This document shows, piece after piece, positions 43,827 through 53,200 of a stretch of DNA of 64,000 nt; within the stretch, counting starts at the first letter, position 1; each line of letters opens with the position of its first letter. The notes under the pieces were generated by a model, which saw only the letters and a list, made by a program, of their open reading frames with translations, ran no database searches and was not told where the DNA came from. The position numbers and the translations under genes are program-made. Source of the DNA: Fibrivirga algicola (lineage in GTDB: Bacteria > Bacteroidota > Bacteroidia > Cytophagales > Spirosomataceae); the NCBI RefSeq assembly GCF_011742925.1, contig NZ_WAEL01000006.1, positions 434,001 through 498,000 on the forward strand, given 5' to 3'.

Positions 43827-44879
43827 ATGAAAGACTACCAGTCATATACAACAGACGATTTCGTTCAGGATCTCCACTTCCGGGAGTGGGTGCTTTGTGC
43901 GCATCCGGAACAGGACAATTTCTGGCCAGATTGGCTAGTGGCTCATCCTGAACAACAGGAAACGGTTGAACAAGCCAGACTGATTGTACGTAGTCTACGC
44001 GTCATCGACATTCCGATCGATCACCTGGGTGTTCAGGAGTCGATTGCCCGTATTCTGGAGACTCGACAGCCAATTCGATCCCTGCCGGTGTACCGACGTA
44101 CCTGGTTTCAGGTCGCCGCTTCGGTGGTGCTCGTGCTGGGTGTCGCTGTAGGGGGGTGGCAGCGGTTTGCTTCTGGGATATTAGTAGGGGATAAGACTGG
44201 CTTTCGACAGGAAATTGCTACTACTGACAAACGGAAGGTAATTAACCTGCCCGACGGGAGCATCGTTACCCTAGAACCAGGTAGTCAGTTACTGGTTAGT
44301 ACTAGCTTCGGGCAGAAAAATCGGGAAGTAACGCTGATTGGCGAGGGATTTTTCGAAGTAGCCAAAAACCCCACCCAGCCCTTCCTGGTCAACACGGGGA
44401 AAATAGTCACCCGAGTAGTAGGTACCAGCTTCACCATAAAGGCGTACGATACCGACAGTAATATATCTGTATCGGTCAGAACCGGCAAAGTGCGTGTATT
44501 TAAAAAGCGGGGTGAACAACGGGGAGATACCCCGGCTGATGAAGTCCTGCTGACGCCGAACCAACGGGCTGTGTTTGTCATAACCGACGAACAGTTTATA
44601 AAGACCCTGGTCGAGAAGCCAGTAATTGTTAGCTCGCCTGTTCAGTACAACCCCTTCGAGTTTAGTGAGACTCCGATTCCGCAGGTGTTGACAACCTTAT
44701 CAGCGGCTTACGGTGTATCGATCAGCTACGATGCTGAAGCGTTGGCGAGCTGCAACCTGACGGCCTCATTAAACAAGCAGGATCTGTACCAAAAACTTGA
44801 CCTGATTTGTGAAGCGATCCACGCCACTTATCAGGTTACAGATGGCCAGATAAAATTGTCTGGGCGGGGGTGTAATTGA
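43827..44879 (+). CDS. FecR-family anti-sigma factor
   Basis: A 350-residue inner-membrane regulator. A short cytosolic N-terminus (1-90) holds the sigma-binding part; one membrane helix is at about 94-112 (AASVVLVLGVAVGGW); the periplasmic FecR domain follows (TTDKRKVINLPDGSIVTLEP, VTLIGEGFFEVAKNPTQPF, IVTRVVGTSFTIKAYD), and the end is a DUF4974 domain (YNPFEFSETPIPQVLTTLSA to LSGRGCN) which resembles an STN fold. It passes a signal from the STN domain of the SusC protein encoded next to the ECF sigma factor. The gap to SusC is 226 bases and holds two hairpins. Gene order sigma, FecR, SusC, SusD is the standard trans-envelope set. Confidence 0.92.
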   Translation: MKDYQSYTTDDFVQDLHFREWVLCAHPEQDNFWPDWLVAHPEQQETVEQARLIVRSLRVIDIPIDHLGVQESIARILETRQPIRSLPVYRRTWFQVAASVVLVLGVAVGGWQRFASGILVGDKTGFRQEIATTDKRKVINLPDGSIVTLEPGSQLLVSTSFGQKNREVTLIGEGFFEVAKNPTQPFLVNTGKIVTRVVGTSFTIKAYDTDSNISVSVRTGKVRVFKKRGEQRGDTPADEVLLTPNQRAVFVITDEQFIKTLVEKPVIVSSPVQYNPFEFSETPIPQVLTTLSAAYGVSISYDAEALASCNLTASLNKQDLYQKLDLICEAIHATYQVTDGQIKLSGRGCN

Positions 44880-44984
44880 CCGGTATCTTTCACTATTTTC
44901 TTAGTTCTTAATCAATTCATCAACCACTAATTCATTGTCTTTATTGTAAAAAAACAAGTTGATTACCAAGTACATAAAGTAAAA

Positions 44985-45012
44985 AGTCGGATGTGGTGGA
45001 GCACATCCGACT
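44985..45012. repeat. Hairpin in the FecR-SusC leader, 11-bp arms
   Basis: AGTCGGATGTG at 44985-44995 pairs exactly with 45002-45012 over the loop GTGGAG. Read on the minus strand it ends in TTTTTAC and looks like a terminator against antisense transcription; read on the plus strand it has no T-run. It lies in the untranslated leader before the STN-SusC gene. Confidence 0.6.
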
Positions 45013-45024
45013 GACAAAAACCCA

Positions 45025-45055
45025 GTTGGTCACCATCCGAAAAATCGGTTGGTCA
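45025..45055 (+). promoter_or_regulatory. Leader element with repeated GTTGGTCA and a second stem
   Basis: GTTGGTCA occurs at 45025-45032 and 45048-45055, 23 bases apart. Between and overlapping them CCATCCGA (45033-45040) and TCGGTTGG (45045-45052) form an 8-bp stem with one mismatch and an AAAA loop; GTTTTTGATT follows at 45061. It could be a protein site for SusC expression or a weak attenuator. Function unknown. Confidence 0.35.
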
Positions 45056-45105
45056 GGGACGTTTTTGATTAACCTTTTGCAATCATTCAAAAACAAAACA
45101 AACGT

Positions 45106-48100
45106 ATGAAAAAAGTTTCTAAGGCGCGTAGCTTCTCGTATCGAATTATGAGAATGACTTTTATGCAATTACTCCTCTTATTTCTCACTCTAGGTGTAAC
45201 GTATGCTGTAGATGGGTACGGTCAAGAGGTGCTTAATAAGCGCATTTCGCTCCGGATGGGTGGGAAAGCGGTAAAAACAGTTCTGTCGGCGATCGAATCG
45301 AGAGCCGATATTCGGTTTATTTATAGTCCTAAGCTCATTCAGGCAGAACGGCTCATTTCTATCAATGCTCAGAATCAACCGCTTAGTGAGGTGCTGGCCA
45401 CGGTTCTGAAACCCTTACAGATCAATTACCGGCTGGTGGGCAACGATATCGTACTGAGTCAGCTGACAGAAGGTACGACTATGCTGTCGACACCAACGGG
45501 TTCGGGTCAGGTTGCGCTGGAAGAGGTTATTACCGGCAGAATCACGGACCAGACCGGTGAAGGCATTCCCGGCGTCAATATAGTGGTGAAAGGCACCCAA
45601 CGCGGCGCCGTGACAGATGCCGAAGGCCGATACCAGATCACAGTTCCCGATCAGAACGCGGTATTGACCTATAGCTTTGTTGGGTACGTTAAGCAGGAGG
45701 TTACAGTAGGTAGCCGGTCAACGATTGATATTGTGTTGGAGTCAGACACCAACTCGCTGAATGAAGTAGTGGTGGTTGGTTATGGTACGCAGCGTAAATC
45801 ATCGCTGACGGGAGCCATTGCGTCTGTTTCTGAAAAAGAGATCAGCACGCTGCCTGTACCTAACATTTCGCAGGCCCTGCAGGGTCGAGCGGCTGGGGTG
45901 ACCGTAACGAATAACGGCGCACCCGGCGAAGCACCAATCATCCGGATCCGGGGCGTCGGCACGATCAACAATGCCAATCCGCTGTATGTAGTTGATGGTG
46001 TGCCGGTGGGCGACGGATCAAACATCGATCCGAAAGACGTACAGTCCGTCGAGGTATTGAAGGATGCGAGTGCCGCTGCCATTTATGGGTCACGCGCGGC
46101 AAACGGGGTAATTCTGATTACCACAAAGCGTTCGAACTCGAAAAAGCTGAGCGTGAACCTCGATTCTTACGTCGGCGTGCAGAGTGCCTGGCGTAAGCTT
46201 CCCCTCCTGAATCGGGATCAGTACATTGCTTATGGCACCGATTTGCTGAACAACGGAGACGCGTATTTTGGCCGGCCTGCCGGTTCAAGCTTACCCCCTC
46301 GCTGGCTGACTGGTCTGGATCAGCCCATCTATCCTGGAGCAACCCAGACGTTTCGGCAGACCGATACCGACTGGCAGGATGAGATGTTCAGAAACGCGGC
46401 AATTCAGCAGCACCGGCTTGAGTTGACGGGCGGTAATGATGTATCGAAATTCTTTCTGTCGGGCGGCTTTTTCAGTCAGGACGGCATCATGATCGGTACG
46501 AACTACAAACGTGGAAACCTTCGCCTCAACTCAGACCACAAACTGGGTAAGCGGGTTAGCCTGGGTCAAACACTGTATTTGTCGTACGATACACGGCGTA
46601 TCGAGCAAAATGGCGGATCGATCGGCACGCAGATTCGGAATATCATCAATACCATTCCGTACCTGCCGGTTTACAACCCGAACAACCTGGGTGGCTTCGA
46701 GGGTGCCCGAAATGTGGATGGTACGGATCCTTCGAATCCGGTCAGGAATTCGCTTCTGAACAGCAATACGCTGGAATCCACCACCGTCTTCAGCACTTTG
46801 TATCTGGATGTTGAACTCGTTCCGGGTTTGAAGTACCGTTTTCAGGGTGGTATCAATATTTATAATTCGATTGGCCGGACGGTCAACCCGAGTTTCGATA
46901 GCGGACCCGGTGGATTTGCCTCGCTTAGCTACGCCAACATTACGCAGGATAGGGGGCAGTCGATTGCGCCAATTCTGACCAACCAGCTGAGCTACAACAA
47001 GGTGTTTGGTAAGCACACGATCAATGCAACGGCCGTGGCTGAACAGCAAACCTCGGTATTCTCGAATATCAACGTAGGGGGGACCAACTCGATCACCAAC
47101 GTGATTGTTGAGCCAACCAACCTGGCCAGTCCTCGTATTGGTGCCGGTCGTTTCGAATCGGCAATTATCTCGTATGTAGGTCGCCTCAACTACGAATATG
47201 CCGGCAAGTACCTGCTAGGGGTATCGTTCCGTCGTGATGGTTCGTCGAAGTATGCACCCGGTAAGAAATGGGGTAACTTCCCGGCGCTCTCTGCCGGATG
47301 GCGCGTTAGTGAAGAGTCGTTTATGAAAAGCCTGCCGGTCTTTAGCGAACTTAAAATACGGGGTAGTTACGGCTTAGTAGGTAACAACAACATCGGCGAT
47401 TACGGCTATCAGGCCACGTTGTCGAGCGATCCATACTACGAATTCGACAGAACGACGTCGATTCAGAGTCAGGGCTACACCGTTCGGAAACTGGCCAACC
47501 AGGACCTGAAATGGGAAAGCGTAGAAATGTCGAACATCGGTCTGGACGCCAGCCTGCTGAATGGGAAGGTCTCGTTCTCGTTCGATTATTTCAACAACCT
47601 GACGCGCGACATGGTACTCAACCGCCCTATTCCACCGTCGATGGGCTATGATGAGGCTCCGCTGGCAAACGTAGGGTCGGTTCGGAACCGGGGTATCGAA
47701 ATACAGGCTGGCTACCAGGCTACTTCTGGTGCACTGACCTGGTCGCTGAGCGGCAACCTGAGTGCCGTTCGGAACAAAGTCATTTCGCTGGGCGACGAGG
47801 GTAATACCATTTTTGGAGGCGACTGGTACGGCGATAACCTGTCAAGAACGGAGGTTGGACAGCCTATCGGTTATTTCTATGGCTACCTCACCGACGGTAT
47901 TTTCCAGAATCAGGGCGAGATAGATGCCTGGAAGGCAAAGACTACCGATGCGGTTGCAAACGTGAACTCACCTAATCCGGGCGATCTCCGCTTTGTCGAC
48001 GTAAACGGTGACGGTGTAATCAATCCGAGCGATAAGGTCAACCTTGGCCACTTCCTGCCTAAGTTCACCTACGGTACAAACTTCTCGGCCCGGTGGAAAG

Positions 48101-48570
48101 GCTTGGATCTGAGCCTGTTTGTTCAGGGGGTACAGGGTAACCAGATTTACAGCACGGTGAAATACAACTTGGAAGGCATGACCCGGCTCTTCAACGCAGG
48201 TACAGCCGTGCTCAACCGCTGGACTACACCCGGACAGGTTACGGACGTACCCAGAGCGGTGGCCGGTGATCCAAACCTAAACGCCCGGGCTTCGAACCGG
48301 TTCGTTGAAAGCGGCTCATACGTGCGGTTAAAGAACCTAACCATAGGCTACGCGCTGCCGTCGACCTGGCTTACCCCGTTTGGTAGCTCGTTTATCTCGA
48401 AAGCTCGTGTTTATGTATCTACGACCAACCTGTTTACCATAACAGGGTATAAAAGTGGCTACGATCCGGAGATTGGTTCATTTGGTGGATCGTCTCTGAC
48501 GAATGGCATTGACTACGGTCAATACCCGCAGGCCAGAACCATCATGGCTGGACTGCAACTAGGATTTTAG
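45106..48570 (+). CDS. SusC/RagA TonB-dependent channel with N-terminal STN signalling domain
   Basis: An 1154-residue channel. Signal peptide about 1-38, then an STN (secretin/TonB short N-terminal) domain at about 45-120 (VKTVLSAIESRADIRFIYSP, QPLSEVLATVLKPLQINYRL) that can touch FecR, a carboxypeptidase-regulatory-like domain about 143-220 (ITDQTGEGIPGVNIVVKGT), NSLNEVVVVGYGTQRKSSL, a plug (NPLYVVDGVPVGDGSN, VEVLKDASAAAIYGSRAANG) and a barrel ending MAGLQLGF. A transducer SusC of this form both imports a ligand and reports it to the FecR/sigma pair upstream. The substrate cannot be read from sequence; no glycosidase is in this operon, which is consistent with uptake of a ready-made oligomer, peptide or chelate. 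SusD follows after 42 bases. Confidence 0.93.
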   Translation: MKKVSKARSFSYRIMRMTFMQLLLLFLTLGVTYAVDGYGQEVLNKRISLRMGGKAVKTVLSAIESRADIRFIYSPKLIQAERLISINAQNQPLSEVLATVLKPLQINYRLVGNDIVLSQLTEGTTMLSTPTGSGQVALEEVITGRITDQTGEGIPGVNIVVKGTQRGAVTDAEGRYQITVPDQNAVLTYSFVGYVKQEVTVGSRSTIDIVLESDTNSLNEVVVVGYGTQRKSSLTGAIASVSEKEISTLPVPNISQALQGRAAGVTVTNNGAPGEAPIIRIRGVGTINNANPLYVVDGVPVGDGSNIDPKDVQSVEVLKDASAAAIYGSRAANGVILITTKRSNSKKLSVNLDSYVGVQSAWRKLPLLNRDQYIAYGTDLLNNGDAYFGRPAGSSLPPRWLTGLDQPIYPGATQTFRQTDTDWQDEMFRNAAIQQHRLELTGGNDVSKFFLSGGFFSQDGIMIGTNYKRGNLRLNSDHKLGKRVSLGQTLYLSYDTRRIEQNGGSIGTQIRNIINTIPYLPVYNPNNLGGFEGARNVDGTDPSNPVRNSLLNSNTLESTTVFSTLYLDVELVPGLKYRFQGGINIYNSIGRTVNPSFDSGPGGFASLSYANITQDRGQSIAPILTNQLSYNKVFGKHTINATAVAEQQTSVFSNINVGGTNSITNVIVEPTNLASPRIGAGRFESAIISYVGRLNYEYAGKYLLGVSFRRDGSSKYAPGKKWGNFPALSAGWRVSEESFMKSLPVFSELKIRGSYGLVGNNNIGDYGYQATLSSDPYYEFDRTTSIQSQGYTVRKLANQDLKWESVEMSNIGLDASLLNGKVSFSFDYFNNLTRDMVLNRPIPPSMGYDEAPLANVGSVRNRGIEIQAGYQATSGALTWSLSGNLSAVRNKVISLGDEGNTIFGGDWYGDNLSRTEVGQPIGYFYGYLTDGIFQNQGEIDAWKAKTTDAVANVNSPNPGDLRFVDVNGDGVINPSDKVNLGHFLPKFTYGTNFSARWKGLDLSLFVQGVQGNQIYSTVKYNLEGMTRLFNAGTAVLNRWTTPGQVTDVPRAVAGDPNLNARASNRFVESGSYVRLKNLTIGYALPSTWLTPFGSSFISKARVYVSTTNLFTITGYKSGYDPEIGSFGGSSLTNGIDYGQYPQARTIMAGLQLGF

Positions 48571-48612
48571 CCATTAACAGCTCGATATACAGTAGCTAAT
48601 TCTCGAAACGAC

Positions 48613-50136
48613 ATGAAAAGCAACATAGTTAAAGTAGTTCTGCTCAGTTCGCTTGCCCTCACTTTTTCCTGCAACGACAGTATTCTGGACAAAGTGAACC
48701 CCACCCAGTTATCAACGGAGACGTATTTCAAGACGGGTAACGAGTTGGTAACCGGCGTCAATGCGGTGTATGCCGGTTGGCAGGGATTGAACCTCTACGG
48801 ACGTGAATATTTCTTTCTTCACGATCTGCGGGGCGATGATATGCAACCTGGTGGATCACAACTCGAAATTCAGCGGGCACAGCTGATCAATGGTGGGCAG
48901 GATGCCTCCAACACGGTAGCCAATGACGTTTGGCTGGGCTTGTACCGGGTCATTCACCGGGCCAATGTAGTGATCAGTTTTGCACCGGGCGTGCAGCAGA
49001 GCATTACCGAGGAGTTACGGAATCGGGTTGTAGGTGAAGCCAAGTTTCACCGGGCCTGGGCCTATTATGAATTGGTATCGATCTGGGGTGGCGTTCCGCT
49101 GTACAAAACATACGCTACTTCGCCCGACGAAAGCCAGCCAAGAGCAACGCAAGAGCAAGTGTACGAACTGGTTATCAGTGACCTGAAAGAGGCTATTGCT
49201 GGTTTACCGCTAAAGTCAGCCTATTCCGACAACGACATCGGTCGGGTATCCAAAGGCGCAGCCCAGTCGATGCTGGCTCGCGTGTACATGCAACGGGGCG
49301 ATTATGCCGCCGCCAGAGAACAACTTGCGGCTGTGATTGCCTCCAACCAGTATAAACTGACCGATAACTACATCGACAACTTCAGGGAGGAGAACGAATT
49401 CAACTCAGAATCGGTCTGGGAAATCTCCTTCACCGAAGCCTTTGGTGGCCTGAACTGGAGCGGTGATGGCAACGGTGTCAACGGGGAAGTGACTATTCGT
49501 GGCCAGGAGTACGGCCCCAATGCGTGGCGGAACCTGATTCCGTCGAATGGTCTGCTCGCCGAGTTCGAAACCCGTACCAATGGCAGCACGAAAGATGATA
49601 CCCGTTTCCGGGATTCATTCTATCAGGTAGGTGACACGTTTAACAACGGTACCCAAACGCTGACGGATATACAGGGGGCTGAGCCAAAGATCAGCTGGAA
49701 GAAGTACCAGAAGATCTACAAGGCTGCGTCGGAAAACTCGCAGTCGGGTATCAATTTCCGGGTGATTCGGTATGCCGAGGTGCTGCTGATGATGGCTGAG
49801 TGCGAGAACGAGGTGGGGTCGCCGGCAACGGCTGTGACGTACCTGAACCAGGTACGTGCCCGGCCAAGTGTGGCGATGCCTGGTTACCCGACAGCCAAAT
49901 TTCCAACAACGACTAAAGCGCAGGTCTTTACCGCTGTTGTACACGAAAAACGGGTTGAGCTAGGCGGCGAGCAAATTCGTAACCTGGATATCCTGCGTTG
50001 GCGCAAACAGAATAAGCTTGCCCAGGAGCCAATTTCGTATTTCGCGCCAAACAAACATGAGTTGCTGCCAATCCCACAAACGGAGATAAACAACAACTCA
50101 AAAATTAGTCAGACCGATCAGAATCCTGGTTACTAG
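48613..50136 (+). CDS. SusD/RagB-family outer-membrane lipoprotein
   Basis: A 507-residue SusD homologue with lipid-anchor Cys20 (LTFSC). It has FHRAWAYYELVSIWGGVPLY (about 137-157), GAAQSMLARVYMQRGDYAAA helices, FRVIRYAEVLLMMAECENEVG and the terminal VHEKRVELGGEQIRNLDILRW, ending LLPIPQTEINNNSKISQTDQNPGY, all usual for the family. It caps the STN-SusC encoded 42 bases earlier. It is smaller than the two xylan SusD proteins. A good terminator follows 24 bases after its stop, which would end most transcripts before the FG-GAP/UnbV lipoprotein gene. Confidence 0.93.
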   Translation: MKSNIVKVVLLSSLALTFSCNDSILDKVNPTQLSTETYFKTGNELVTGVNAVYAGWQGLNLYGREYFFLHDLRGDDMQPGGSQLEIQRAQLINGGQDASNTVANDVWLGLYRVIHRANVVISFAPGVQQSITEELRNRVVGEAKFHRAWAYYELVSIWGGVPLYKTYATSPDESQPRATQEQVYELVISDLKEAIAGLPLKSAYSDNDIGRVSKGAAQSMLARVYMQRGDYAAAREQLAAVIASNQYKLTDNYIDNFREENEFNSESVWEISFTEAFGGLNWSGDGNGVNGEVTIRGQEYGPNAWRNLIPSNGLLAEFETRTNGSTKDDTRFRDSFYQVGDTFNNGTQTLTDIQGAEPKISWKKYQKIYKAASENSQSGINFRVIRYAEVLLMMAECENEVGSPATAVTYLNQVRARPSVAMPGYPTAKFPTTTKAQVFTAVVHEKRVELGGEQIRNLDILRWRKQNKLAQEPISYFAPNKHELLPIPQTEINNNSKISQTDQNPGY

Positions 50137-50159
50137 GACTGCCTACGCGTTCGTTATTC

Positions 50160-50197
50160 GTACCACCCCCGGTCAATTGGGGGTGGTACATTTTTTT
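50160..50197 (+). terminator. Rho-independent terminator after SusD
   Basis: GTACCACCCCC at 50160-50170 pairs exactly with 50179-50189 over an 8-base loop, then ATTTTTTT. This is a strong plus-strand terminator between the SusD and UnbV genes, so the UnbV gene would depend on read-through or on its own promoter. An ATG at 50177 falls in this stem, which argues against using it as the UnbV start. Confidence 0.85.
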
Positions 50198-50224
50198 AGA
50201 CGATTGCCCTTTACCCTATTTGCT

Positions 50225-53200
50225 ATGAGCGTTACCCGTTTAGCTGCCCTTTTACTGTGCCTAACCCTTTCGTTAGACGCCTGCCAGTTTGGTAAAAAAC
50301 CGGTTTTTTCGCTGGTAAGCTCAGCTAACTCACACCTTACCTTCACCAATACGATCACAGAAACCGATAGTTTCAATGTGCTTAACTTCGAGTACATCTA
50401 CAACGGGGGCGGCGTTGGTATTGGCGATGTGAATAGCGACGGCCTTCAGGATGTGTTCTTCACGGGTAACATGGTCTCGTCGAAGCTGTTTCTGAACAAA
50501 GGCGCGCTTACGTTCAGCGATATTACTGTACCGGCCAACGTCAGTACAACGGCCTGGTGCACGGGCGTGGCGATGGTCGACATCAATCAGGATGGGCTGC
50601 TCGACATATACCTGTGCACCGTTCACCCCGACAAGACCAGATCGGCTCCGAACCTGCTGTTCATCAACAAAGGCGTCGATGAGGCGGGCACTCCCCGCTT
50701 CGTTGAGTCAGCCCGCCAGGTTGGACTGGCCGATACGAGTTACTCAACGCAGGCCACCTTTTTCGATTACGACCTGGATGGCGATCTGGATATGTATTTG
50801 GTCAACAACGGCCTGGAAGACTACAACCGGAATGTGGCGGTAGGTCAGAAAACAGATGGCACCGGCCGCAGCCTCGATAAGCTCTTTCGGAACGATGGCC
50901 TGCAACCCGATGGGCTTCCCCGGTTCACCGATGTTTCCCGGCAAGCGGGCATCAATACAGAAGGCTGGGGACTTGGAGTCGTTACTAATGACATAAACCG
51001 GGATGGGTATCCCGATCTGTACATCACCAACGATTTCCTGTCGAACGACCTGATGTACATCAATAACCAGGATGGCACCTTCACCAACAAAATCAACCTG
51101 GCCTTAAAGCATCAGGAGCAGAACGGAATGGGCGTCGATATGGCCGATCTGAACAATGACGGCCTGAACGATATTGTGGCCGTTGATATGTTACCCGACG
51201 ATAACCTGCGGCAGAAATCGATGTTTTCCGACATCAATTACGACCAGTTTCAGACGGTGCTGAACCGAAAATACCAGCCTCAGTATGTTCGAAATACCCT
51301 ACAGCTTAATAACGGTGCCTCAGCCCAGGGGTTGCCAACCTTCAGTGATGTTGGGCAATTGGCCGGCATCGAGGCCACCGACTGGAGTTGGAGCCCACTG
51401 CTGGCCGATTTCGATAATGATGGCAATCGGGACATTCTTATCACAAACGGGTACCCCAAAGATGTAACGAACCTCGACTTTAGCATCTATTCAAAAGATG
51501 CGTCCATGTTCGGTACGAAAGAAGCCAAACTGCGCAACATCACGGAGGCCACCAACAAGCTGGAAGCGATCGACAAGCCTGATTTTCTGTTTCAGAACAA
51601 AGGGAATTTGGCCTTCACTAACGTTGCCTCCGAATGGGGGCTTAAAGAACATGCTGTCAGCAATGGCGCCGCCTATGCCGATCTGGATAACGATGGTGAC
51701 CTGGACCTGGTGATGAACTCCATTGACAGTGAAGCGCTCCTGTATGAAAATCACATACAGGATGCTGACGCCAAAACGAAGCCGAATTACCTCCGGCTGA
51801 AACTGGCTGGTTCGAAGGGAAACCCAACGGGGCTGGGCGCAAAACTGACGATCTGGTATAGAGGCGGCCAGCAACAGTACGCCGAGCAGGTAATTCAGCG
51901 CGGGTACACGTCGACCGTGGAGCCTTTCGTGCACTTTGGCCTCGGCGACCAGGCAATGGTCGACTCACTTCTGATTACCTGGCCAGGTCAAAAAGTGCAG
52001 AAGCTGACAAACGTGACGGCCAATCAACTCCTTACGTTGCACGAAGACCGAGCCAGGCCAGGTACGTCTTCAGGCGGGCCAGAACCAGCTCCGTTATTTA
52101 GCCTGGCGCCGTCACAAACGACCCCTCCTTACAAGCAGACTGAACTTGATTTTGTCGATTTTAAATGGACCAGCCTGCTGCCCAGGAAATATGCACAATC
52201 GGGGCCGGGCATTGCGGTTGGCGACGTGAACGGCGATGGGCTCGACGACTTTGTTGTGAGCGGGTCGGCGGGTAACCCGGCTACGATTTTCTTGCAACGG
52301 CCAGACCAGACCTTCTCAGTCGACCACCTGCCAGCTAAAGAGTCGGAGGATATGGGCCTGCTCTTGTTCGATGCCGACAACGACGGGGATCAGGACCTTT
52401 ACTGTGTTAGCGGAAGCAGTGAATTCGGGGCCGACGAAAAAGCGTACCAGAGTCGATTCTACCGAAATGCCGGAAAGGGCGTTTTCCAACTCGATACGAC
52501 CGCCTTGCCCCTGATCTCGGCTAGCGGTAGCTGCGTAGTCGCCAGCGACTTCGATAAGGACGGCGATCTGGATTTGTTCATCGGCGGCCGGCTTGTACCG
52601 GGCCAGTACCCAACCGCGCCTGCCAGCTATTTACTTAAAAACGACGGTAAAGGGCATTTTAGTGATGTTACCGACCAGGTTGCGCCAGCCCTGCGACGGG
52701 CCGGCATGATCACCAGCGCCTTATGGACCGATTACGATAACGACGGCTGGGTTGACCTGCTGGTCGTTGGTGAGTTTATGCCGGTTACCTTCCACAAAAA
52801 CAACCAGGGTAAAACGCTGGGCCAGCAGTCTGTCGTATTGCCCAATTCAGTGGGCTGGTGGAACTCGGTTGTTGGTGGCGACTTCGACAATGACGGCGAT
52901 ATTGACTACATCGCCGGAAACCTGGGGCTCAATTCCCGTTACCGGGCATCGGCCGAGCAGCCCGTTTGCCTGTATGCCAAGGATTTTGACAACAACGGGC
53001 GTATCGACCCCATTCTCTGTCGCTTTATCCAGGGGAAAGAATACCTGACGCACCCGCGCGAAACCCTCAGCACCCAGATGGTGAGCATGCGTCGGCGATT
53101 CATTCACTATAGCGATTACGGCAATGCCACCTTTTCCGACGTGTTCGATGCAGATGCCCTCAAAGGGGCCCTTGTCTTCAAAGCGACCAACATGGCGTCA

